Assembly: GCA_003646995.1 (NCBI GenBank)
Contig: QMLZ01000115.1
Coordinates: 1-9,171, forward strand
Source of the DNA: Deltaproteobacteria bacterium
GTDB lineage: Bacteria > Desulfobacterota > DSM-4660 > Desulfatiglandales > Desulfatiglandaceae
DNA: 9,171 nucleotides
Reading direction: 5' to 3'
The position numbers and the translations under genes are program-made. This document shows, piece after piece, positions 1-5,658 of the stretch. The number at the start of each line of letters is the position of its first letter. Position 1 is the stretch's first letter. The notes beneath the pieces were generated by a model that made no database searches, was not told the origin of the DNA, and worked only from the letters and a program-made list of their open reading frames with translations.

Positions 1-801
1 AAAAACTGTAACAACTTCTACGATTGCACCACCTGCAAGTATGATCTTGGCATGAAGAAAAAGGCCTCTCAAGGAAGACAACCCACCTGGCAGGAGGCCA
101 TGAGAAGGCGTTCTGGAATGGAAAGGATTTGCAGGCATAGCCTTACGAACAGGATCGGGACACGCAGGTGCGCCTATGATTACGAGTGCTCTCACTGCGA
201 TTTTGACCAGTTCTTCGAGGATGTTTGGACCACAAGGAGAGGCGATGCACCCGGTGAAGCCCATAGAATAAAAGGCTTTGACATACCGATGAGTTATTAC
301 TTCCACAAGGGTCACACCTGGGCCCGAGTGGAAAGCGGCGGCTATATTAGGATTGGGATGGATGATTTCTCATTGAAGTTATTGGGTAAACCTGATGCCT
401 TGGATTTGCCGCTCCTGGGCAAGGAACTGGACGCAGGTGCGGCTGGTTGGGGTTTGAAACGGGGGCACAATTGCGCTGATGTGCTATCTCCAGTGGGTGG
501 CGTTATTGTGGAGGTTAACCCTGAAGTTAGACAGGACACCGGCATTACTAATCGTGATCCTTATGGCCAGGGATGGCTTTTTGTCCTGCGACATTCTGAC
601 CTCAAAAAGGCAACAAAGGACCTTATGGATGACACCGCAGGAATAGAATGGATGGCCAAGGAGGTGGAGAAATTGGAAGACATGATAGAGGAGGTGGCCG
701 CTCCTTTGGCTGCAGACGGGGGGCATCTGTTGGAAGATATCTTTGGAAATCTGCCGGAGCTTGGATGGGCTAATCTGACTAAGACATTTTTGAGGACATA
801 A
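1..801 (+). CDS. Cysteine-rich GcvH-like protein, 5' partial (first of a tandem pair)
   Basis: The frame is open from base 1, so the ATG at 52 is internal and the true start lies upstream. The visible 266 residues begin inside a cysteine motif (C3, C9, C12), followed by a complete copy, C44-x12-C57-x5-C63-x2-C66 then Asp-Phe-Asp. A GcvH-like beta-barrel follows at about 99-200, recognisable from HTWARVE, ADVLSPVGG, EVNPEV and DPYGQGW. The GcvH lipoyl-lysine position (VKAASD in the family) aligns to His156, so lipoylation is doubtful. A C-terminal helical tail with DGG, LGW and a final FLRT matches the next gene. The cysteine sets probably bind zinc or an Fe-S cluster (inference). The cytoplasmic role is unknown; this is not a housekeeping glycine-cleavage H protein. 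Glycine-cleavage partners are absent from the window. Confidence 0.85.
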   Translation, partial: KNCNNFYDCTTCKYDLGMKKKASQGRQPTWQEAMRRRSGMERICRHSLTNRIGTRRCAYDYECSHCDFDQFFEDVWTTRRGDAPGEAHRIKGFDIPMSYYFHKGHTWARVESGGYIRIGMDDFSLKLLGKPDALDLPLLGKELDAGAAGWGLKRGHNCADVLSPVGGVIVEVNPEVRQDTGITNRDPYGQGWLFVLRHSDLKKATKDLMDDTAGIEWMAKEVEKLEDMIEEVAAPLAADGGHLLEDIFGNLPELGWANLTKTFLRT

Positions 802-813
802 AAGGGACCAAGC

Positions 814-846
814 ACCGGGGCCCTATGTCCCAAACCGGGGCCCCGG
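814..846. repeat. GC-rich direct repeat and palindrome between the two GcvH-like genes
   Basis: ACCGGGGCCC occurs at 814-823 and again at 834-843, exactly 20 bp apart. The second copy extends into the perfect 12-bp palindrome CCGGGGCCCCGG at 835-846. CCGGGG at 815-820 can also pair with CCCCGG at 841-846, and GGGAC at 804-808 with GTCCC at 827-831. RNA from this stretch could therefore fold in several ways. It overlaps the first possible start codon of the downstream gene (825), so it may be an intergenic processing or attenuation structure rather than coding sequence. Function is inferred only from structure. Confidence 0.55.
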
Positions 847-1763
847 AACCCGAGAACCTGGATCCGCAGATGAGCAATATCAATAGAAACAGTAGCAGCT
901 TAGCAAACGGCGAACAAGACCAATGCCTTTGGATGCAGGCCGGTATTGTGAGGAAAAAATACTGTAATAGAAACTACAGGTGTAGCAGGTGTGTGTTCCA
1001 TAAGGCGTTAATGCGAGCTGTGCAAGATAGGAAAGGTGCTATTGTCCACTGGCAGGACAAGCTAAGGCAGCTACCCCATTGGAGAAGGCCTTGCGTCCAT
1101 CACATGAAGGGAACAATAGAGTATCGCTCTTGTACAAACGATTACAACTGCGACCACTGCGAGTTTGATCAGTACATTCAGGATCAATTCAAGGTGCATA
1201 TTATGATCAATCCGGTGGATTCCTTTGTGGTGGATGGCTTCAGTGTTCCCCAGGGATTTTACTTGTACGAGGGCCATTCATGGGCGAAAGTGGAGGAAAA
1301 TCCGTCCGTAAGGATTGGTATTGATGACTTTGTCGCCAAGGTTCTAGGGCCGTTTGATCGGATTGAATGCCCTCTGATGGGCAAAAAGGTAGAGCAGGGA
1401 AAGGCCGCGATAAAGATAATGCACGGCGAAAAGCAGGCCCATGTCCTTTCGCCTGTAACGGGCATAGTTACCTCCATTAATCCCCAGGTCAGGAATCTGC
1501 CCGAGTTGGCGAATGATGCTCCTTACGGCGAGGGATGGATAATGACAGTTCACTCCTCTACCATTAGAGATAACCTAAAGCATCTTTTTATAAATGAAGA
1601 ATCAAGGAATTTTATAAGCAAAGAGGCAAAGCGATACCTTGAGCTGATCGAAGATGTCATAGGACCCCTCTCAACAGACGGTGGTTTACCAGTCAACGGC
1701 ATACTTGGAACAATTCCCAGGCTTGGCTGGGAAAGGCTCTGCCGTCTTTTTTTACGTACATAA
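825..1763 (+). CDS. Cysteine-rich GcvH-like protein (second of the tandem pair)
   Basis: This 312-residue protein has two full copies of one cysteine motif: C34-x12-C47-x5-C53-x2-C56 and C90-x12-C103-x5-C109-x2-C112, each followed by x-Phe-His/Asp. A GcvH-like domain follows at about 144-245 (HSWAKVE, HVLSPVTG, DAPYGEGW). The lipoyl-lysine position aligns to Glu202, with Lys203 next to it, so the classic modification site appears lost or shifted. The tail (PLSTDGG, LGW, final FLRT) matches the upstream paralogue. The start is uncertain. ATG 825 sits in the palindromic repeat and has only AAGGG about 17 nt upstream; ATG 870 (residue 16) skips the low-complexity leader but has no clear Shine-Dalgarno either. 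The two genes are probably one operon. A metal-binding carrier or scaffold role is inference; no catalytic residues are evident. Confidence 0.85.
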   Translation: MSQTGAPEPENLDPQMSNINRNSSSLANGEQDQCLWMQAGIVRKKYCNRNYRCSRCVFHKALMRAVQDRKGAIVHWQDKLRQLPHWRRPCVHHMKGTIEYRSCTNDYNCDHCEFDQYIQDQFKVHIMINPVDSFVVDGFSVPQGFYLYEGHSWAKVEENPSVRIGIDDFVAKVLGPFDRIECPLMGKKVEQGKAAIKIMHGEKQAHVLSPVTGIVTSINPQVRNLPELANDAPYGEGWIMTVHSSTIRDNLKHLFINEESRNFISKEAKRYLELIEDVIGPLSTDGGLPVNGILGTIPRLGWERLCRLFLRT

Positions 1764-1787
1764 CTCCGAAGGGATTTTTCTCGCGCA

Positions 1788-1812
1788 GCTGATGGGCTAG
1801 CCGTCCATCAGC
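1788..1812. terminator. Hairpin between convergent genes, possible bidirectional terminator
   Basis: GCTGATGG at 1788-1795 pairs perfectly with CCATCAGC at 1805-1812 around a 9-nt loop. On the plus strand it is followed by the pyrimidine-rich CTTCTTATTTC, which gives a weak rho-independent terminator for the GcvH-like genes. On the minus strand the hairpin spans the last codons and stop of the archaemetzincin gene and is not followed by a clean U tract, so termination in that direction is less certain. Confidence 0.5.
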
Positions 1813-2357
1813 CTTCTTATTTCGTCGTCCAGAAGTGTCCTGCAATATCTACACAGATCCATAGACTTCCTGTCCACGTCGGTGATCGACCGGCAATAGT
1901 GCATGATACACCTGGGATCCTTGCAATGCCGCAGATTAAAAGTGTGGCCAAGCTCGTGAATTGCTTCCTTTACCACCCGCCCGTAATATTGTTCTGCATT
2001 ATCTCCGGGACTGACCCCCTCCTTAAGTCTATAGATGGAAATGACGGATGCCCTTCCACCCAACTGCGCCTCGCCGTATACATGTGTCAGGATCGGGATA
2101 AACAAGTCCTGATCAGTCACCCCCAGCACCTTCAAGGCGGTTGACGGCGCCTTTTGATCCAGTGCTTCCAGGATGACAGTGGAGTGGTATTGCCTCCTTT
2201 CCCAGTGAAAGGCAAAATCCAGACTATCTATCAGTGGCATAATCTTCACAGGAATGCTGAATACTGAGGCGATTCCTCCCGCAACGCGGCCCAAGAGCTC
2301 TGAATCGATCTGATGTATGGGAGAGACAACAATATTATGTTTAGGCTGGGTATTCAA
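1797..2357 (-). CDS. amzA: Archaemetzincin, zinc metalloprotease
   Basis: This 186-residue protein matches the archaemetzincin family in length and motif. The zinc site is H134-E135-x-x-H138 with third ligand H144 and general base E135. The family's second zinc site follows as C145-x4-C150, then I151-M152, then C169-x2-C172. Two deviations are visible. The metzincin glycine (HExxHxxG) is Asn141, and 16 residues separate M152 from C169 where the published family pattern has 17. No signal peptide is seen, so it is probably cytoplasmic. The start is TTG at 2357-2355, overlapping the regulator's TGA as TTGA (4 nt), with AAAAGG at 2368-2363, which points to translational coupling. Physiological substrates of bacterial archaemetzincins are not established. 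Its place as the last gene of a two-component operon suggests co-regulation with that signalling pair. Confidence 0.9.
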   Translation of the reverse strand: MNTQPKHNIVVSPIHQIDSELLGRVAGGIASVFSIPVKIMPLIDSLDFAFHWERRQYHSTVILEALDQKAPSTALKVLGVTDQDLFIPILTHVYGEAQLGGRASVISIYRLKEGVSPGDNAEQYYGRVVKEAIHELGHTFNLRHCKDPRCIMHYCRSITDVDRKSMDLCRYCRTLLDDEIRRLMDG

Positions 2358-3697
2358 TCTGGCCTTTTAATTCCGTATCGCTTAATCTTGCTGTAAAGGG
2401 TGGACCGGTCAATCTCCAGGATCTCGGCACTTTTCTTGATATTCCAGCCCGTCTCCTCCAATATTTCCAGTATATGGGCTTTTTCGATCTCCTGCAGGGA
2501 CTTACCCTTGGGTGAAGCCAGGTGTTCAGGTGAAAAAATGGGAAGATGCTCGGGCAGTATGGAGCGCCCTTTTGCCACAACCACGGCCCTTTCAATAGCA
2601 TTTTCCAGCTCTCTTACATTTCCCGGCCATTCGTAAAGCATCATTTCATCCATGGCTTCTCTGCTGATCTTGTCAATGTTCTTCTTGGTTTCCTGGGAAA
2701 AACGGCGTAGGAAATGTTCGGCTAGAATAGGTATATCCTCCTTTCTCTCCCTTAGGGGTGGCATTGAAAATGAAATCACGTTCAGGCGATAAAACAGGTC
2801 CTGCCTAAAGGATCTATCCTGGATAGCCTTGGACAGATCCTTATTAGTGGCCGCGATCACCCTGAAATCCGCTTCAATGGGCCGAGTCCCTCCCAGCCTG
2901 TAAAACACCCTATCTTCCAGGATCCGCAGGAGGTCAATTTGCATCCTCATGCTTATCTCCCCTATCTCGTCCAAGAAGAGCGTTCCACCATGGGCGAGTT
3001 CAAGCCTTCCCTTTTTGCTGGTTTTGGCATCAGTGAATGCACCCTTCTCATAGCCGAACAGTTCGCTTTCAAGAAGATGCTCAGGAAACGCCCCGCAGTT
3101 AACCGCAACAAAAGGGCCGGAACGCCGCGGACTTTTAGTATGGATTGCCTTTGCTGCCAAGCCCTTGCCCGTGCCCGTCTCACCGGTAATCAGCACTGTG
3201 GCATCAGTGGAAGCCACATCCTCGATGAGCCGAAAGACCTCCTGCATTGCCTTGGATTGTCCGAGCATGCTCTCAAACCTAGTGCGCTCGCGGTACTCCT
3301 CCCTGTAGAAAAGGTTTTCCCTGTCCCGCTCCTGTTGCTCAATAATCTTTTCTATAAGAAGACCCAGTTCATTAGGATCGAACGGCTTCATCAAGTAGTC
3401 ATATGCTCCGTTCTTCATTGCCTCTATGGCCGTAGAAACAGACCCATAGGCGGTTATCATGACAACTGCCACGTCCGGATCGCTTTCACGGACCCTCTTA
3501 AGAACCTCCAGGCCACTCATCCCGTCCATCTTGATATCAAGCAGGAGTATGTCGTACCGAGTGTTTTCGAGCAGTTTCAGGGCCTCCTCGCCGCTGGCAG
3601 CCTTGTCCACTTTGTGTCCATCTCTCTCCAGCCATCCGGCCAAAGACTCCCGCATTATTAGTTCGTCATCCACAATCAGAATCTTAGCCGTTCCCAT
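2354..3697 (-). CDS. NtrC-family sigma54-dependent response regulator
   Basis: This is a 447-residue cytoplasmic transcription activator. It starts with a receiver domain at about 1-120: acidic pocket D10-D11, phospho-acceptor D54, T82 and K104. The AAA+ domain at about 140-370 has Walker A GETGTGKG at 172-179 and Walker B with D243-E244; FRQDLFYRL carries the likely arginine finger. A Fis-type helix-turn-helix ends the protein ([20 protein letters not shown]). The sigma54-contact loop reads GAFTDA (219-224) instead of the consensus GAFTGA. ATG 3697 is chosen over the GTG at 3718 because AAAGGAGGGA lies just upstream and the receiver fold starts immediately. The gene overlaps the kinase by 14 nt, so the two are a cognate pair. 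Its targets are unknown; the divergent HdrA gene is the obvious candidate, although no convincing sigma54 promoter was found there. Confidence 0.93.
   Translation of the reverse strand: MGTAKILIVDDELIMRESLAGWLERDGHKVDKAASGEEALKLLENTRYDILLLDIKMDGMSGLEVLKRVRESDPDVAVVMITAYGSVSTAIEAMKNGAYDYLMKPFDPNELGLLIEKIIEQQERDRENLFYREEYRERTRFESMLGQSKAMQEVFRLIEDVASTDATVLITGETGTGKGLAAKAIHTKSPRRSGPFVAVNCGAFPEHLLESELFGYEKGAFTDAKTSKKGRLELAHGGTLFLDEIGEISMRMQIDLLRILEDRVFYRLGGTRPIEADFRVIAATNKDLSKAIQDRSFRQDLFYRLNVISFSMPPLRERKEDIPILAEHFLRRFSQETKKNIDKISREAMDEMMLYEWPGNVRELENAIERAVVVAKGRSILPEHLPIFSPEHLASPKGKSLQEIEKAHILEILEETGWNIKKSAEILEIDRSTLYSKIKRYGIKRPD
2363..2368 (-). promoter_or_regulatory. Ribosome binding site supporting the TTG start of amzA
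   Basis: On the minus strand AAAAGG lies 5 nt before the TTG at 2357-2355. No ATG or GTG is available near the conserved N-terminus, and the next Met is at residue 40, inside the fold. The TTG and its overlap with the upstream stop are therefore the best start. Confidence 0.5.
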
Positions 3698-5243
3698 GAA
3701 TCCCTCCTTTGGCCCCACCCACGGGAAGAATCACTTTGAAGGTGGCACCCTGTCCCGGAGTGGATTCCACTTCAATGGCCCCACCATGCTCCTGAACGAT
3801 CCCATAGGCCACTGAAAGCCCCAGGCCCACTCCTTTTCCCTTTTTTTTCGTAGTAAAAAAAGGCTCAAATAACTTGGAAATGTTTTCCCTTGCTATTCCC
3901 GGGCCTGTGTCAGAAAAAGAAACCACGATGGCCTCATCACCCGGCAGGTGCCTTGTTTCAACAATGAGGGTTCCTTCCTCGCTTCCCTCCATCGCTTCCG
4001 CAGCATTCGAAAGCAGGTTCATAAACACCTGCTGAAGATGGTCTTCAGAGGCAACAACTTCTGGAAGTTGAGGATCCAAAACCTTTTCAAGCCTGATGTT
4101 GTTTATCTTAAGCAAGTTTGAATTGATAAGAAGAGTTTTCTCTATGAGACGGTTCATGTCTACGGATCTTAATTCCAGCTTTGATTCTCTGGAAAAGGCC
4201 AGGAGATTTGACGCGATCCGACTAACCCTGCGCGTTTCAGTCTCCATAAGGTCAAGGTATTGCAGGAACTTGTCGGCCGTGCGGGCATCAAGGCCCCTTT
4301 CTTCTATAATTCTTTTCATCAAAAGGAGGAAATTGAGCATACCAGCGACGGGGTTATTTATCTCGTGCACAACTGAGGCGGCCAGCTTGCCAAGGGAGGC
4401 CATTTTGTCTTGGTGGAGGAGCTTTTCATGGGTCTCCCTAAGCTCACGGGTCCTTTCCTCAACCATCTTTTCCAGCCTAAGCCGGATTTCCTCCTCTTGC
4501 CTCTTCCTGTTAGTAATGTCCCTGCTGATTTCAATGAACTTGGATATCTTTCCCTTCTCCCCCCAGATGGGAAACATTGTAACCTCAATATACTTGACCT
4601 TTCCTTCGTAATCAACTCGAGTGAGTATCTGCTGGTCAGCCTTTCTGTTCTTTATGACTTGTTCGATGGGGCACACGAAGTCGCCTCGATTACATGGCTC
4701 GGGGATGTTCTGAAAAATATCATGGCACTTTTTGCCTATTACCTCCTCGCGACTGTAGCCCATGGTGTTCAAGAAGGCCTCGTTGACTTCGACAATTTCT
4801 CTGTCCGGCGTGATCACAACAATCAAATCCTGGATGGCATTAAAAATCGTCTCAAATTCCTCCTTTTGCTCCCTGAGCCTTTTCTCATCCACATTAGATG
4901 CCCTCCAGAACATATTGAAGACGTGGTAGGCCAGTACCCTGATGTGATCGGGCTTTGAACTTAGTATGTCATCAAATATCTCCTGTTCGGGAGTCAGCAG
5001 CATTATCAGATCAATATGAAAATCCGGAAGGAAAAAATCATGGTAATCCCTGGTGATCTTTAGGCCTAACTCCTTGGCCTTGATTACACCGGGACTCGTA
5101 AGATCCTTGTCCGCAATAGCAGTGATTTTGGCGCGAACGTCTTTTTTGTGATAACTGGAGTAAGTCTTTTCTAGCACGTCACGGGCCAAGGGCCCGCCTC
5201 CCACTATTGCTATGTTAAATATTCCCCTGTCACTGGCATTCAT
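3684..5243 (-). CDS. Sensor histidine kinase with N-terminal Rossmann-like domain and cysteine-bearing PAS
   Basis: This 519-residue protein has no transmembrane segment, so it is a cytoplasmic sensor. Residues 7-115 look like a Rossmann nucleotide-binding domain (IAIVGGGPLARDVL, then TAIADKD and a DYHDFF segment), similar in style to NAD-dependent dehydrogenase N-domains. A PAS domain spans about 125-245 and contains C173, C184 and C191 (KKCHDIF, EPCNRGDFVCP). A short coiled linker (about 246-282) leads to the HisKA domain with H293 in VVHEINNP. The ATPase domain has the N-box at N409/N413, DTGPG at 445-449 and GKGVGLGLS at 469-477. ATG 5243 is preceded by GAGAGAGGGA. The gene overlaps the regulator gene by 14 nt. 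The likely signal is redox or dinucleotide state (inference from the Rossmann fold, the PAS cysteines and the HdrA neighbour). Confidence 0.92.
   Translation of the reverse strand: MNASDRGIFNIAIVGGGPLARDVLEKTYSSYHKKDVRAKITAIADKDLTSPGVIKAKELGLKITRDYHDFFLPDFHIDLIMLLTPEQEIFDDILSSKPDHIRVLAYHVFNMFWRASNVDEKRLREQKEEFETIFNAIQDLIVVITPDREIVEVNEAFLNTMGYSREEVIGKKCHDIFQNIPEPCNRGDFVCPIEQVIKNRKADQQILTRVDYEGKVKYIEVTMFPIWGEKGKISKFIEISRDITNRKRQEEEIRLRLEKMVEERTRELRETHEKLLHQDKMASLGKLAASVVHEINNPVAGMLNFLLLMKRIIEERGLDARTADKFLQYLDLMETETRRVSRIASNLLAFSRESKLELRSVDMNRLIEKTLLINSNLLKINNIRLEKVLDPQLPEVVASEDHLQQVFMNLLSNAAEAMEGSEEGTLIVETRHLPGDEAIVVSFSDTGPGIARENISKLFEPFFTTKKKGKGVGLGLSVAYGIVQEHGGAIEVESTPGQGATFKVILPVGGAKGGIHGNG
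3701..3710 (-). promoter_or_regulatory. Strong Shine-Dalgarno fixing the regulator start at 3697
   Basis: The minus strand reads AAAGGAGGGA, then TTC, then ATG at 3697. This near-perfect anti-16S match lies inside the last part of the upstream-overlapping reading frame and decides against the GTG 21 nt further upstream. Confidence 0.75.
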
Positions 5244-5435
5244 ATCCCTCTCTCAATTGTCGGTTGGTGGGTAGAAAATCGCCTTTAAGAAGCACAAGCG
5301 CTATGAAATTTCCTGCACAAGGCGTGTGTCTTCTTGTGAGATGGCTAAGACTTCCAAATTGACTTAGAGCTACTTGTTCGAAGACCTTATGGGCGCTACC
5401 ACAATCCTGTGGGCCTATGTTAGCGAAATAAAAAA

Positions 5436-5464
5436 ATATTACCATGAGCTATGGGTGAATTCAA
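5436..5464 (-). promoter_or_regulatory. Candidate sigma70-type promoter for the kinase-regulator-amzA operon
   Basis: On the minus strand TTGAAT (5464-5459) and TAATAT (5441-5436) are separated by exactly 17 nt. Each hexamer matches consensus at four of six positions. The start would fall near 5429, leaving a leader of about 185 nt before the ATG at 5243. Confidence 0.4.
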
Positions 5465-5579
5465 GAAAGTCCTCAAATGTCGGCTCCTCGACACGTCCCC
5501 AGGTTCCAAACTCCCGCAGGCGCCTCCAAGCCTTTCCTCTCTCAAGGCATCCGTGCGACAGGGAATTTTCTATTTTTGG

Positions 5580-5610
5580 TTGACAAGTCGAGCGGAAAAT
5601 ATGAAAAAAT
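5580..5610 (+). promoter_or_regulatory. Candidate promoter for the HdrA gene
   Basis: A perfect TTGACA -35 lies at 5580-5585. The -10 is poor: TGAAAA at 5602-5607 (16-nt spacer) or AAAAAT at 5605-5610 (19-nt spacer). A weak -10 would fit a promoter that needs an activator. The placement gives a leader of about 45 nt. Confidence 0.3.
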
Positions 5611-5646
5611 GACTTTTCAAAAAATCATCCTAATTTCGGATATAAC

Positions 5647-5652
5647 AAGGAG
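5647..5652 (+). promoter_or_regulatory. Shine-Dalgarno of the HdrA gene
   Basis: AAGGAG lies 6 nt upstream of ATG 5659, ideal spacing. It fixes the start of a gene whose reading frame is otherwise hidden by the early UGA. Confidence 0.75.
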
Positions 5653-5658
5653 ACCGTT

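Larger units (their letters stand above)
5244..5658. other. Divergent intergenic regulatory region
   Basis: These 415 bp separate the divergent kinase and HdrA genes. They hold a candidate promoter on each strand and a leader of about 185 nt in front of the kinase. GCACAAG is repeated at 5292-5298 and 5315-5321. CTTGTG at 5333-5338 can pair with CACAAG at 5316-5321, forming a 6-bp hairpin with an 11-nt loop. A smaller hairpin, TGTCG/CGACA, lies at 5478-5493. I see no tRNA, no convincing small gene and no recognisable riboswitch class. Short open frames exist but lack a good start signal. Confidence 0.6.

Noticed and set aside
1..1763. Annotation as glycine cleavage system H protein (gcvH)
   Set aside because: The lipoyl-lysine is not at the expected position, extra Cys repeats and a special tail are present, and no gcvT or gcvP lies nearby.
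2939..3661. A 240-codon plus-strand frame across the regulator
   Set aside because: It is the complement of the AAA+ and receiver domains, with no coherent protein family of its own.
3698..3718. GTG at 3718 as the regulator start
   Set aside because: It adds seven residues (MGPKEGF) that are the translated Shine-Dalgarno region. ATG 3697 has the near-perfect AAAGGAGGGA site.
4096..4958. Plus-strand open frames of 171 and 182 codons across the kinase
   Set aside because: Both are antisense to conserved HisKA and PAS sequence and carry no motifs of their own.
5410..5425. TGGGCC-N5-TAGC as a sigma54 promoter for HdrA
   Set aside because: GG-N10-GC is present, but the CAC and TTGC parts match poorly and it lies about 235 nt upstream of the gene. 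It is too weak to annotate.
5230..5445. A 71-codon minus-strand frame in front of the kinase
   Set aside because: Its start abuts the candidate -10 and it overlaps the kinase start. It has no recognisable domain or clear Shine-Dalgarno, and it is better explained as leader sequence.
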